A DNA stretch of 64,000 nt from Avibacterium sp. 20-132 (GTDB lineage Bacteria > Pseudomonadota > Gammaproteobacteria > Enterobacterales > Pasteurellaceae): NCBI RefSeq assembly GCF_023611925.1, contig NZ_CP091456.1, positions 1-64,000 on the forward strand, given 5' to 3'. Below the pieces are notes generated by a model. The model saw only the letters and a program-made list of their open reading frames with translations, made no database searches and was not told the DNA's origin. This document shows positions 29,940-39,352 of this stretch, in pieces. Position 1 is the first letter of the stretch. The number at the start of each line of letters is the position of its first letter. A program made the position numbers and the translations under genes.

Positions 29940-30155
29940 TTACTTTGCCGGCATATCGGCAAGGCGTGCTTGATAACCTGCTTCAACAATGGCATCAATC
30001 AACACTTGTGGATCAACCTCTCCCTCTACAACGGCGCTATCCAAACTCACCTCTGCACGTTGCACACCTGCAATATTATCTAACGTTTTTTGTACAGATT
30101 TTACGCAATGCTGGCAGGATAAATCACTTAATGCTAAAACAGTTTTTTTCATCAT
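29940..30155 (-). CDS. copZ: CopZ-like copper chaperone (HMA domain)
   Basis: A 71-residue stand-alone heavy-metal-associated domain. [20 protein letters not shown] carries the Cu-binding CxxC, and ferredoxin-like strands follow to ADMPAK at the end. It would carry Cu(I) to CopA. It is first in the copZ-copA pair, with AGAAGGA as the ribosome site, and the CueR-type promoter directly upstream. Its stop TAA (29940-29942) is preceded by GCAAAG, a plausible slip site into the copA frame. The second ATG at 30152 is an alternative start. Confidence 0.9.
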   Translation of the reverse strand: MMKKTVLALSDLSCQHCVKSVQKTLDNIAGVQRAEVSLDSAVVEGEVDPQVLIDAIVEAGYQARLADMPAK

Positions 30156-30183
30156 TTTGTCCTTCTAGTAAAAATTTGGTTGT

Positions 30184-30214
30184 AGCATAAACCTTAACAT
30201 AGGGTTAGAGTCAA
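30184..30214 (-). promoter_or_regulatory. MerR/CueR-type promoter of copZ-copA with 19-bp spacer
   Basis: On the minus strand TTGACT (30209-30214) and TATGCT (30184-30189) are separated by exactly 19 bases. That is the over-long spacing typical of promoters activated by MerR-family regulators. The spacer contains a dyad, AACC-cTATGTTAa-GGTT, as the operator. CueR is the expected regulator; its gene is not in this window. Confidence 0.85.
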
Positions 30215-30237
30215 GGCTCTGTCATTCCTTTTAAAAG

Positions 30238-31065
30238 TCAATTCTCTGCAAAATCCACCCGCTCTTTACCAGTGTAAACGGTCGCCCTGCCCTCTCGGGC
30301 AAAACCAATTAAAGTCAGGTGGCTTTGTTGAGCTTGTTGTACAGCAAGTGCTGTTGCGGCTGAGATAGCGACTAAGCATTCAATGCCTGCACTCACAACT
30401 TTCTGCACCATTTCATAGCTAGCTCGGCTAGAAATTAAGACAAAACCTTGTTGCTTTGGCTGTTTGGCGTGCCAACCTAGCAATTTGTCCAAAGCCACGT
30501 GACGACCAACATCTTCCCGAATAGCAAGCAAGTTACCTTGTAAATCAAAAAAAGCAGCCGCGTGCGTTGAGCCTGTTTGTTGCCCAAGCTGTTGGGCTGA
30601 ATGTAATTTTTTTAGACAATCATCAAGGCGATAAATATCCAAAACATAAGTGCGGTGTAAAATAGGGAAATTTTTATGAATTTGATCAAGCTGTTCTGTG
30701 CCGCAAATGCCACAGCCCGTTCTCCCGGCTAAGGTGCGGCGACGCTCTTTGAGTGCGACAAAGCAACGCGTGGCAATTTCTATCTGTACTTCAATGCCAT
30801 TGCAGGTTTCTTCAACATCAATTCCATAAATATCCGCGGGCTTTTCGATAATGCCTTCGGTTAAGGAAAACCCTAGGGCAAAATCCGCTAAATCTTGCGG
30901 GGAACACATCATTACTGTGTGGCTAATGCCGTTATAAACCAAGGCAACAGGGGTTTCTATTGCGAGTATTTCTTCTTTTTCTTGCCAAATTGGTATGTGT
31001 TGAGAATGTTTATTATTTGTTAATTTTTTGAAAAAATTAACTGTTGATTTTGTGATCCAGCTCAA
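30238..31065 (-). CDS. fdhD: Formate dehydrogenase sulfurtransferase FdhD
   Basis: FdhD passes sulfur from a cysteine desulfurase to the molybdenum cofactor, which formate dehydrogenases need for activity. The 275-residue reading has the conserved [13 protein letters not shown] cysteine motif near residue 125, [18 protein letters not shown], and [12 protein letters not shown] place the start at TTG 31065 (MSWITKSTV...), 7 bases after AAGGA; the open frame continues seven more codons to another TTG at 31086, but that one overlaps the ribosome site. It is divergent from fdxGHI-fdhE, which encode the enzyme it serves, the same layout as in Haemophilus influenzae. Confidence 0.93.
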   Translation of the reverse strand: MSWITKSTVNFFKKLTNNKHSQHIPIWQEKEEILAIETPVALVYNGISHTVMMCSPQDLADFALGFSLTEGIIEKPADIYGIDVEETCNGIEVQIEIATRCFVALKERRRTLAGRTGCGICGTEQLDQIHKNFPILHRTYVLDIYRLDDCLKKLHSAQQLGQQTGSTHAAAFFDLQGNLLAIREDVGRHVALDKLLGWHAKQPKQQGFVLISSRASYEMVQKVVSAGIECLVAISAATALAVQQAQQSHLTLIGFAREGRATVYTGKERVDFAEN

Positions 31066-31146
31066 GAATTTTTCCTTTCTAATCAAGATTACTTATAGAT
31101 TTTAGGTGTGAAAAGGCGTATCCTAGCCACAGTATTATGTTGTGCT

Positions 31147-31161
31147 AATTGTAATACAATT
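31147..31161. promoter_or_regulatory. Palindrome in the fdhD-fdxG divergent promoter region
   Basis: AATTGTA-A-TACAATT is a perfect 7-bp-arm palindrome about 175 bases before fdxG and 80 before fdhD. Such symmetry in a divergent promoter region suggests a binding site. It does not match FNR (TTGAT-N4-ATCAA), CRP, ModE or NarP closely, so I leave the regulator open. Confidence 0.35.
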
Positions 31162-31334
31162 TGACAACAAACTATACTGTAACTGAATTATTTCATCGGT
31201 GAAAATGTGCGACTTACCGCTGTTTATTTGGTAAATAAAAAATGTGAACAATTCAGTTAGCCCAAACGAATATCTATAAAAAACAAATCTACTACACAAT
31301 AACACAACAATTTTGTTGGTTAAGGAGCATCTCT

Positions 31335-34300
31335 ATGCAGGTCACAAGAAGAAAGTTCTTTAAGATCTGTGCAGGTGGTATGGCAGGGACGTCTGCGGCG
31401 ATGTTGGGCTTTGCCCCAGCAACTGCTTTAGCAGCACCTCGCGAATACAAGTTATTACGCGGTAAAGAAACCCGTAATACCTGCACCTATTGTGCCGTAG
31501 GCTGTGGTATGTTGTTATACAGCTTAGGTGATGGCGCAAAAAATAGCGTGGGTAAACTTTATCATATTGAAGGTGACCCCGATCATCCAGTGAGCCGTGG
31601 CGCGCTTTGTCCTAAAGGGGCTGGCGCATTAGATTATGTAAACAGCCCTCGTCGTGTGAAATACCCTGAAGTGCGTGAAGCAGGCTCAACGGAGTGGAAA
31701 CGTATATCTTGGGAAGAAGCCATTGAACGCATCGCCAAACATATGAAAGCAGACCGCGATGCTAACTTTGTGTTAAACAATGAAAATGGTACCCCTGTTA
31801 ATCGTTGGATGACCGCGGGTTTCTTAGCCGGATCGGCTTGTAGCAATGAAACAGGTATCTTAACGCAAAAATTTGTTCGTTCACTCGGGATGATTTATAC
31901 CGACAACCAAGCGAGTATCTGACACGGACCAACGGTAGCAAGTCTTGCTCCATCATTTGGTCGCGGTGCGATGACCAACCACTGGGTTGATATTAAAAAT
32001 TCCGATTTAGTCATTGTAATGGGCGGTAACGCAGCGGAAGCTCACCCTGTTGGGTTCCGTTGGGCGATTGAAGCGAAAAAACAAAATGGTGCGAAGTTAA
32101 TGGTGGTTGATCCACGCTTTAACCGTACAGCTTCAGTTGCAGATATTTATATGCCACTCCGTTCTGGTACAGATATTGCATTTTTATCTGGCGTTATTCG
32201 TTATTTATTAGAAAAAGATCAAATTCAACACGAATACGTTAGACATTATACGAATGCGGCATTCCTTGTTGATGAAAACTTCACCTTTGAAGACGGTTTA
32301 TTCTCAGGTTATGATCCTGAAACGCGTAAATATGATCGTTCAACTTGGCGTTATCAATTTGATGCGGAAGGTCAGCCAATTCGTGATCTCACCTTACAAC
32401 ACCCGCGTTGCGTAATTAATCTGTTAAAAGATCACGTTTCTCGCTATACGCCTGAGATGGTAGAACGCATCACCGGGACACCACAAAAAAGTTTCTTACA
32501 ATTCTGTGAAGAAATTGCAAAAACCTCTGCGCCTGACAAAGCGGCAACCTTTATGTACGCATTAGGTTGGACACAACATACGGTGGGTTCACAAAATATT
32601 CGTACTATGGCGATGATCCAGCTATTACTCGGTAACATCGGCGTTTCAGGTGGAGGCGTGAATGCGTTGCGTGGTCACTCAAATGTACAAGGAATCACCG
32701 ATTTAGGTTTATTCCCACATATGTTGCCCGGCTATATTCCATTGCCAACCGAAGCGGATACCAGTTTAGAAAGTTTCCTAAACCGTATTACGCCAAAAAC
32801 AATGATGAAAGATCAGGTCAATTACTGGCAAAATACGCCAAAATTTATGGTAAGTATGCTCAAAACCTTCTTTGGTGAAAAAGCAACCAAAGAAAATGAA
32901 TTTGGCTATCATTATTTACCAAAATTACCGAAAGGCGGTATGGATCAGTTCCGGTACATTGAAGAAATGTATCAAGGGCGCGTAAATGGTTATTTCTGCC
33001 AAGGGATGAACCCTGTTGCCTCTTATCCAAATTCAGGCAAAATCATTAAAGCCTTAAGTAAGTTAAAATACTTGGTGATTATGGATCCGTTAATCACGGA
33101 TACCTCTGAATTCTGGAAAAACTACGGTGAATTTAATGACGTGAAAACAGAAGAAATTCAAACCGAAGTATTCCGCTTACCAACAACTTGTTTCGTGGAA
33201 GAACACGGTTCAATCGCTAACTCTGGGCGTTGGTTACAGTGGCACTGGAAAGCCGTTGAACCACCATTTGAAGCAAAAAGTGATGGCGAGATTCTTTCTG
33301 AATTAAGAGCGGCATTAATCGAGCTTTACCACAAAGAAGGTGGCGTATCCCTTGATAGCCTTGAGGCAATGAGCTGGCAGTATGACAACCCACTTGAGCC
33401 AAAAGCAGAAGAAGTGGCAAAAGAAATGAACGGCTACGCCTTACAAGATCTGCTTGATGCCAACGGTAATGTCATCTTGAAAAAAGGCGATCTGCTATCA
33501 AGTTTCGCTCAAATGCGTGATGACGGTAGCACCTCTGGTGCGTGCTGGATTTATACCGGTCAATGGACACAAAAAGGGAACCAAATGGCCAATCGTGATA
33601 ACGCGGATCCATCTAACTTAGGTAATACCCTAGGTTGGGGCTTTGCGTGGCCGATGAATCGCCGAATTATCTATAACCGTGCAAGTGCGGATTTATCTGG
33701 TAAACCTTGGAATCCAAAACGCCAGCTAATTAAATGGAATGGCAAAAACTGGAACTATGTGGACGTGGCTGACTTTGGTACAGCCCCACCGAACAGTCCT
33801 ACCCTACCATTTATTATGCAACCAGAAGGGGTGAGTGGTTTATTCGTCCGTGAACGTATGGCTGATGGTCCGTTCCCAGAGCATTATGAACCGATTGAAA
33901 CACCAATTGGCACAAACCCATTGCATCCAAATGTGGTCTCCAACCCTGTGGCGCGTATTTTAGAAAGTGATAAAGCAGACATTGGTACTTCTGCGGAATT
34001 CCCTTATGTCGGCACCACTTATCGCCTCACCGAGCATTTCCACTTCTGGACAAAAAATGTGCTACTTAATGTGATTGCACAGCCAGAGCAATTTGTTGAA
34101 ATTGGTGAAGCACTCGCAAAAGAGAAAGGCATTAATAACGGGGATTACGTTAAAGTTAGCTCAAAACGTGGCTATATTAAAGCAGTCGCCGTAGTTACAA
34201 AACGTATCCGTCCATTAATGGCTGATGGAAAACCGGTGCATACCGTAGGTATTCCAATTCACTGGGGATTCTCAGGGGTAAGCAAAAAAGGCTTCTTTGC

Positions 34301-34391
34301 CAATAACCTAACGATTCGTGCAGGTGATGCAAATACACAAACCCCAGAATCAAAATGTATGTTGGTAAATATTGAGAAAGTGGGGGCATAA
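31335..34391 (+). CDS. fdxG: Formate dehydrogenase, major (catalytic) subunit, selenoprotein
   Basis: Reading through an in-frame TGA at 31920-31922 as selenocysteine gives 1018 residues, very close to Escherichia coli FdnG (1015), with Sec at residue 196, the same position. The N-terminus is a Tat signal ([13 protein letters not shown]...ALAA), so the enzyme is exported folded. Next come the [4Fe-4S] cysteines ([10 protein letters not shown]...LCPKGAG) and the Mo/W-bisMGD domains. The subunit oxidises formate to CO2 on the periplasmic side. The context after the TGA ([17 protein letters not shown]) is the conserved FDH active site, and an SECIS-like hairpin begins right there. AAGGAG precedes the ATG. 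It is first in fdxG-fdxH-fdxI-fdhE. Confidence 0.96.
31920..31960 (+). promoter_or_regulatory. Selenocysteine insertion element (SECIS) of fdxG
   Basis: The TGA is followed by CACGGACCAACGGTAGCAAG and then TCTTGCTCC, where AGCAA-GTC-TTGCT and flanking bases pair into a hairpin. Placement directly after the UGA and the sequence resemble the bacterial SECIS read by SelB in formate dehydrogenase mRNAs. Confidence 0.85.
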
Positions 34392-34392
34392 T

Positions 34393-35316
34393 ATGGGAAA
34401 TGTTCAATCACAAGATATTATTAAAGCCTCTGCAACATCGGGATTAACACCACCACCTCACGCACGCGATCATCAGCTTGAAGTGGCAAAACTGATTGAT
34501 GTTACCACTTGTATTGGCTGTAAAGCCTGTCAAGTGGCCTGTTCCGAATGGAATGATCTTCGTGCTGAGCCAGAAAAATGTATCGGCTCATACGATAACC
34601 CAATCGATCTCAATGCCAAAGCGTGGACGGTGATGAAATTCAACGAAGTTGAAGAAAATGATCGTTTAGAATGGCTAATTCGTAAAGATGGCTGTATGCA
34701 CTGTAGTGAACCGGGCTGTTTAAAATCCTGCCCTTCACCGGGTGCAATAATTCAATACGCAAACGGGATTGTAGATTTCCAATCAGATAAATGTATCGGT
34801 TGTGGCTACTGTATCGCTGGCTGTCCATTCAATATTCCAAGAATGAACCCTGAAGATAACCGCGTGTACAAATGTACACTTTGCGTAGATCGCGTAACCG
34901 TGGGTCAAGAACCTGCTTGTGTTAAAACCTGCCCAACAGGGGCAATTCATTTCGGAACAAAAGAAGAAATGAAACACTATGCAGAAACCCGTATTGCCGA
35001 TCTCAAATCCCGTGGTTACGAAAATGCTGGGCTTTATGATCCTGAAGGTGTTGGTGGCACACACGTGATGTATGTTTTACATCACGCGGATAAGCCAGAA
35101 CTTTACTCAGGTTTACCAAAAGATCCACACATTGACGTTAGCGTGAAATTATGGAAAGACGTCTTGAAACCAGTTGCAGCGGTAGCAATGGGCGGCTTAG
35201 TGCTTTCTGAAATTGCGCACTACCTTGCAGTAGGGCCAAATACGGAAGAGCTTGAAGAACACGACGAAGTCACACCAGAAGACAATCAAACCCAGAAAGG
35301 AGGCGAAAATGAGTAA
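34393..35316 (+). CDS. fdxH: Formate dehydrogenase iron-sulfur subunit
   Basis: A 307-residue electron-transfer subunit. Four [4Fe-4S] clusters are indicated by cysteine groups [15 protein letters not shown] (about residue 40), [14 protein letters not shown] (about 100), [13 protein letters not shown] (about 135) and CTLC...[10 protein letters not shown] (about 160-185). Near the C-terminus [19 protein letters not shown] is a single membrane anchor. It passes electrons from FdxG to the FdxI haems. ATG 34393 lies one base after the fdxG stop, with GTGGGGG as a ribosome site; the last 8 bases overlap fdxI. Length is slightly more than Escherichia coli FdnH (294). Confidence 0.97.
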   Translation: MGNVQSQDIIKASATSGLTPPPHARDHQLEVAKLIDVTTCIGCKACQVACSEWNDLRAEPEKCIGSYDNPIDLNAKAWTVMKFNEVEENDRLEWLIRKDGCMHCSEPGCLKSCPSPGAIIQYANGIVDFQSDKCIGCGYCIAGCPFNIPRMNPEDNRVYKCTLCVDRVTVGQEPACVKTCPTGAIHFGTKEEMKHYAETRIADLKSRGYENAGLYDPEGVGGTHVMYVLHHADKPELYSGLPKDPHIDVSVKLWKDVLKPVAAVAMGGLVLSEIAHYLAVGPNTEELEEHDEVTPEDNQTQKGGENE

Positions 35317-35995
35317 ATTTAAGATCAGCAACGATCAACGAGTTGTTCGCCATAAATTTCCTGCGCGTTTAAGCCATTGGCTACTTGTGATTTGTTTCTT
35401 CACCACTGGCTTATCAGGGCTTGCCTTTTTCTTCCCTGATTTTGCTTGGCTAACGGAAATTTTAGGTAATCCAAGAATTGCCCGTTTTATCCACCCATTC
35501 ACAGGCTTAGTGATGTTTGTGGCGTTTATTAATCTTTGCTTGATTTATTGGCGTCATAACATTCCGGAGAAAAATGACTGGGTATGGCTCAAAAATATTA
35601 AAGAAGTCTTAAAAGGCAACGAACACGCCGTTTCAGACAACGGAAAATATAATTTAGGGCAAAAAATGCTGTTTTGGACGCTTATTCTAGCAATGTTCAC
35701 ATTACTGGCAACAGGGATTATTATGTGGCGACAATATTTCTCCCATAATTTCCCAATTCCGGTAATTCGCATTGCAATTTTACTCCACTCTGCCAGTGCC
35801 TTTATGCTCTTTACCGGCATTATGGTGCATATGTATATGGCATTTTGGGTGAAAGGTTCTATTCGAGGAATGGTTGAAGGTTGGGTAACGGTACGCTGGG
35901 CGAAAAAACATCACCCACGCTGGTTCCGTGAAGACATTCTGCCTGAACTTGAAAAAGAAGCCGCAGAAAAAGCGAAAGAAAAGCACACTAACTAA
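35309..35995 (+). CDS. fdxI: Formate dehydrogenase cytochrome b556 subunit
   Basis: A 228-residue membrane protein with four transmembrane helices that binds two b-type haems and reduces quinone. Likely haem ligands are the histidines in ARLSHWLLV (helix 1), RFIHPFTG (helix 2) and ILLHSASAF / VHMYMAFW (helix 4). The start ATG at 35309 follows AGGAGGCGAAA and overlaps the fdxH stop by 8 bases. The C-terminal tail is rich in Lys/Glu. A USS terminator follows before fdhE. Confidence 0.96.
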   Translation: MSKFKISNDQRVVRHKFPARLSHWLLVICFFTTGLSGLAFFFPDFAWLTEILGNPRIARFIHPFTGLVMFVAFINLCLIYWRHNIPEKNDWVWLKNIKEVLKGNEHAVSDNGKYNLGQKMLFWTLILAMFTLLATGIIMWRQYFSHNFPIPVIRIAILLHSASAFMLFTGIMVHMYMAFWVKGSIRGMVEGWVTVRWAKKHHPRWFREDILPELEKEAAEKAKEKHTN

Positions 35996-36006
35996 TTAAC
36001 GATGGC

Positions 36007-36054
36007 AAAGTGCGGTGATTTTTTGCAAAATTTTGCAAATTTACACCGCACTTT
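36007..36054 (+). terminator. Uptake-signal hairpin between fdxI and fdhE
   Basis: AAAGTGCGGTG...CACCGCACTTT forms the stem; the loop includes a repeated TTTTGCAAA motif. It may reduce, not abolish, transcription into fdhE. Confidence 0.75.
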
Positions 36055-36082
36055 CTTTATTGACAAAAGCTGATGAAAAATT

Positions 36083-36991
36083 ATGAGTATCAAAATCCTA
36101 CCAAAAGATGAAATTGTACAAGCTGCTAGCTCTTTTCATCACCCTGTTCTCTTATTTTCCAACCCCAAAAATCTTTACCAACGGCGAGCTGAACGCTTAC
36201 GTTCTCTGGCGCAAAATCACCCAATGGCGGATTACCTTAACTTTGCGGCAAGTATTGTAGATTGCCAACTCGCCCTACTGAACGAACAGCCTGTTACGCA
36301 AAAAATTGAAATTAATGCGGAAACAAGCGTTCCACTTAATCTTACCCAATGGCAGCGCGATCCACAATGGCGAACCTTATTTCACGCGTTGCTCAATAAA
36401 ATGAAAAATAATGGAACTGAAAACGTTCAAGCTACCATTGAGAATTTAGAAAAAACCTCCGACAACGAGCTTGAACAGCTTGCTGACAAATTACTCGCGC
36501 AACAATTTTCAGAAGTCAGTAGCGATAAAGCCCTCTTTATTTGGGCGGCACTTTCCCTTTATTGGATTCAGCTTGCACAGCAGTTGCCACAAAATAGCAA
36601 AATGGAAAGCGGTGAACACCTTCATCTTTGCCCAGTATGTAATGCCCCGCCGACCGCCAGCGTGGTGCATTTTGGCTCAGAGCAAGGTTTACGTTATGTA
36701 CATTGCTCCCTATGTGAAAGTGAATGGAATGTCGTGCGTAGTAAATGCACCAATTGTAATCACACGGGGAAACTAGATTATTGGTCAATTGACAGCGAAT
36801 CAGCCCCCGTTAAAGCCGAAAGCTGCGGCGATTGCCATAGCTATCTGAAAATGATGTATCAAGAGAAAGACCCTTATGTCGAAGCCATCGCTGATGATTT
36901 GGCAAGTATCTATCTTGATATTGAAATGGAAGAAAAAGGTCTTTCGCGTAGTGGATTAAATCCTTTTATGTTTCCAAATGAAGCTGGGTAA
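36083..36991 (+). CDS. fdhE: Formate dehydrogenase accessory protein FdhE
   Basis: A 302-residue cytoplasmic maturation factor that binds formate dehydrogenase via rubredoxin-like CxxC pairs. Visible pairs are LCPVCNAPP (about residue 183), [11 protein letters not shown] (about 210), [10 protein letters not shown] (about 223) and SCGDCHS (about 250). The N-terminal half is alpha-helical and less conserved. Its position after fdxGHI agrees with the function. It is separated from fdxI by 87 bases and a hairpin. Confidence 0.95.
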   Translation: MSIKILPKDEIVQAASSFHHPVLLFSNPKNLYQRRAERLRSLAQNHPMADYLNFAASIVDCQLALLNEQPVTQKIEINAETSVPLNLTQWQRDPQWRTLFHALLNKMKNNGTENVQATIENLEKTSDNELEQLADKLLAQQFSEVSSDKALFIWAALSLYWIQLAQQLPQNSKMESGEHLHLCPVCNAPPTASVVHFGSEQGLRYVHCSLCESEWNVVRSKCTNCNHTGKLDYWSIDSESAPVKAESCGDCHSYLKMMYQEKDPYVEAIADDLASIYLDIEMEEKGLSRSGLNPFMFPNEAG

Positions 36992-37055
36992 AAGCCACCA
37001 TTGGCTCGCCAGTAAGGCATCAAGGTGATAGCGATAGAACACCTTTCTTATTTAT

Positions 37056-37094
37056 AAAGTGCGGTAGAAAATTTTACTATTTTTTACCGCACTT
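37056..37094 (+). terminator. Uptake-signal hairpin after fdhE
   Basis: AAAGTGCGGTAGAAAATTTT and the matching arm ending TACCGCACTT form a stem about 65 bases past the fdhE stop. It is the likely fdhE terminator and is repeated at 37409-37447. Confidence 0.65.
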
Positions 37095-37140
37095 CACTTT
37101 TTTAAGTGGGAAAGTAAATACAATCACCCATTTTAAAAAC

Positions 37141-37225
37141 AAAAAAAAGTGGTTAAGTCGCCTTAACCACAAAGATGAATAAAATATTTCGTTTAGATTT
37201 ATCTCAATAAAATCAAGATAAATCC
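37141..37225 (-). ncRNA. Candidate small RNA, copy 1
   Basis: On the minus strand a -35 TTGCAT (37253-37258) and -10 TACAAT (37231-37236) with a 16-base spacer would start an RNA near 37225. It begins with hairpin GATTTATCT/AGATAAATC (9 bp, 11-base loop; 37196-37224), has an A/U-rich single-stranded linker, and ends in a perfect terminator GTGGTTAAG-GCGA-CTTAACCAC plus eight Ts (37141-37170). Predicted length is about 85 nucleotides. This promoter-hairpin-linker-terminator build, with no open frame, is what a small regulatory RNA looks like. I do not recognise the family. Existence of a transcript is inference. Confidence 0.65.
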
Positions 37226-37230
37226 TCCCT

Positions 37231-37258
37231 ATTGTAAAAAAAAAAAAACGAAATGCAA
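37231..37258 (-). promoter_or_regulatory. Promoter of small-RNA copy 1 with a 13-base homopolymer in its spacer
   Basis: TTGCAT, then TTCG and 12 Ts (16 bases), then TACAAT. The A/T run (13 As on the plus strand at 37236-37248) fills most of the spacer and supplies the first base of the -10. AT-rich sequence upstream (AAAATTTTTCACGATTTTAG) may act as an UP element. Confidence 0.6.
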
Positions 37259-37493
37259 CTAAAATCGTGAAAAATTTTAAAATTTTTATTTTTTTCCCTA
37301 AAGTGAGGGAAATTCTTTTATGTTTGTAAATAAAGCAAGATAACAATACACCATTGGCTCGCTAGTAAGGCATCAAGGTGATAGCGATAGAAAACCTTTC
37401 TTATTTATAAAGTGCGGTAGAAAATTTTACTATTTTTTACCGCACTTCACTTTTTTAAGGGGGAAAGTAAATACAATCGCCCATTTTAAAAAC

Positions 37494-37577
37494 AAAAAAA
37501 GTGGTTAAGTCGCCTTAACCACAAAGATGAATAAAATATTTCGTTTAGATTTATCTCAATAAAATCAAGATAAATCC
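37494..37577 (-). ncRNA. Candidate small RNA, copy 2
   Basis: Same RNA body as copy 1: hairpin at 37548-37576 and terminator at 37501-37522 with seven Ts. Its promoter spacer (37589-37602) is 14 bases rather than 16 because the poly-A/T run is two shorter, a spacing that is poor for sigma-70. Copy 2 may therefore be weak or silent. Confidence 0.55.
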
Positions 37578-37582
37578 TCCCT

Positions 37583-37608
37583 ATTGTAAAAAAAAAAACG
37601 AAATGCAA
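37583..37608 (-). promoter_or_regulatory. Promoter of small-RNA copy 2 with an 11-base homopolymer in its spacer
   Basis: Same -35 (37603-37608) and -10 (37583-37588) as copy 1, but the run is 11 bases, so the spacer is 14. This is the main difference between the two modules. Confidence 0.55.
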
Positions 37609-37814
37609 CTAAAATCGTGAAAAATTTTAAAATTTTTATTTTTTTCATCTATCTCAAAAAAAGAAGGCGTTTTCTTCAAAAAGAAAAATTATTGTTATCT
37701 TTTTTAGATATCAGGAATTATCTCTGTTTAAAGTTGGAATAAGGCAATACGGTTCAACATAACTCGTACAAAAATAAGGCGAACCAACGCTATCTTATTT
37801 TCAAAATTAAGTGA

Positions 37815-39350
37815 CTATTTTTCTATTTGTTCAACACGGCTATAAATTATGCCATTCATTAACTGTGTTTTCACACGCTCGCCCACTTTCACTTGGCGAC
37901 TTTGGGTAATTGCAATGCCTTGTTCATTTTCAGAGATGGAATAACCACGGGAAAGAATTTTCAATGGGCTTAATCCGTCTAATTGTTGGCACAACGTCGC
38001 AAAATGCCCTTGTTTATTTGCCAGTTGTTTTTCCGTAGAAAAAGCTAACCGCACATTTAATTGTTGCAAATGTTGAGCCTGCTTTTGCAAGCGATAAGGT
38101 AATGGATTATTGTGCAACCGTTCATTAAGTGCGGTGAAATTTTGTTGTTTTTTCGTGAAATAACCTTGTATTGCAAGTTTTAAGCCATAACCTAGCTGTT
38201 GAATGTGTGCTTTTCGCTGATTGAGCTGTGTTTGTGGATGACAATGTTGCAAACGTTGGCGAAGTTTTTGTGAATATTCTTTTTTTGTAGAAAGGTTTCG
38301 CGCTATGGCTAAATGCAAACGTTGATGTTGCACGGCAATCTGTTGTTGCGATTTTTCCACTTCGCGTTGCATTGCAAACTGTAAACGGTAAGCAAGCTGT
38401 TCTAGCTGTGCCTTTTGTTGATTAAACTGAATTTGCGGATGGCGATTTTGCAAACGCCACACGAGCTGATTTAATGCTTGACGTTTTTCATTAAAACATC
38501 GATCTAACGCCATTTCTAAATGCTGGCGTTTATAGTCAAGCTGTTGCAATAATTCTTGCTGATCACGGCTTACCAATTCTGCCGCCGCCGATGGGGTGGG
38601 CGCACGCACATCTGCAACAAAATCAGCAATGGTTATGTCGGTTTCGTGTCCTACCGCACTGATCACAGGAATGACAGAATTAAAAATTGCTCGCGTCACG
38701 GCTTCTTCATTAAAACACCATAAATCTTCTAATGAACCACCGCCACGCCCAACAATCAATACGTCCACTTCTTGGCGACGGTTGGCAAGCTCGATCATTT
38801 GCACAATTTCAGCCGTGGCTTCTTTGCCTTGAACAGCAGTAGGATAAATCACCACCGCTAGACTAGGATCTCTACGTTGTAAAATATGCAAAATATCTTG
38901 TAATGCTGCCCCTGTCGGCGAAGTAACCACGCCCACTTTGCGACTAAAGTGCGGTAGGTTTTTTTTCAGATTTTGGGCAAACAATCCTTCCGCCGCCAAT
39001 TTCATTTTTAAGGCTTCAAATTGCTGTTGCAGTAATCCCTCACCTGCTGGCTGCATTGTGTCAATAATAAGCTGATAATCCCCTCGTGGCTCATATAAGC
39101 TGACACTTGCCCTAACGAGGACTTGCATACCATTTTGTGGGCGAAATGAGACACGCAGATTTTTCATTCGGAACATTGCACAACGCACTTGAGCATTTTC
39201 ATCTTTCAGAGTGAGATACCAATGCCCCGAAACCGGTTGAGTAAAATTAGAAATTTCGCCTGTGAGCCACACAAGCCCAAGCTGCCCCTCCAATAATTGG
39301 CGAGCCTGCTGATTGAGTTGCGAAACAGAATAAATTGCACTATTTTCCAT
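37815..39350 (-). CDS. xseA: Exodeoxyribonuclease VII large subunit
   Basis: XseA, with several copies of small XseB, degrades single-stranded DNA from both ends. The 511 residues comprise an N-terminal OB fold ([24 protein letters not shown]), the catalytic core with [29 protein letters not shown] and [26 protein letters not shown], then a long Gln-rich coiled coil. That coil contains about three repeats of a HPQxQxNQxKAxxxQLxYxLxxA unit (about residues 300-455), making the protein some 55 residues longer than Escherichia coli XseA. I use ATG 39350 (MENSAIYSV), two bases after the roxA stop. Confidence 0.95.
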   Translation of the reverse strand: MENSAIYSVSQLNQQARQLLEGQLGLVWLTGEISNFTQPVSGHWYLTLKDENAQVRCAMFRMKNLRVSFRPQNGMQVLVRASVSLYEPRGDYQLIIDTMQPAGEGLLQQQFEALKMKLAAEGLFAQNLKKNLPHFSRKVGVVTSPTGAALQDILHILQRRDPSLAVVIYPTAVQGKEATAEIVQMIELANRRQEVDVLIVGRGGGSLEDLWCFNEEAVTRAIFNSVIPVISAVGHETDITIADFVADVRAPTPSAAAELVSRDQQELLQQLDYKRQHLEMALDRCFNEKRQALNQLVWRLQNRHPQIQFNQQKAQLEQLAYRLQFAMQREVEKSQQQIAVQHQRLHLAIARNLSTKKEYSQKLRQRLQHCHPQTQLNQRKAHIQQLGYGLKLAIQGYFTKKQQNFTALNERLHNNPLPYRLQKQAQHLQQLNVRLAFSTEKQLANKQGHFATLCQQLDGLSPLKILSRGYSISENEQGIAITQSRQVKVGERVKTQLMNGIIYSRVEQIEK

Positions 39351-39352
39351 AT

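Larger units (their letters stand above)
36997..37296. repeat. Tandem ~300-bp intergenic duplication, copy 1
   Basis: The unit begins ACCATTGGCTCGCCAGTAAG just after fdhE, carries an uptake-signal hairpin (37056-37094), then a minus-strand small-RNA-like module (37141-37258), and ends in a T/A-rich tract. Copy 2 starts 353 bases later. By eye the two differ at only a few positions, mostly in homopolymer lengths. A bridge of 53 bases (37297-37349) separates them. Confidence 0.9.
37350..37646. repeat. Tandem ~300-bp intergenic duplication, copy 2
   Basis: Second copy of the unit at 36997-37296. Its uptake-signal hairpin is at 37409-37447 and its small-RNA-like module at 37494-37608. After it, 37647-37814 up to the xseA stop is AT-rich sequence in which I see nothing specific. 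Confidence 0.9.

Noticed and set aside
31920..31971. Premature stop (pseudogene) in fdxG
   Set aside because: TGA is at the known selenocysteine codon with SECIS hairpin and full conservation on both sides.
37077..37346. 89-codon minus-strand open frame in the tandem duplication
   Set aside because: Low-complexity F/K/I-rich translation that overlaps the small-RNA terminator and poly-T run. The tract-length difference breaks the frame in copy 2.
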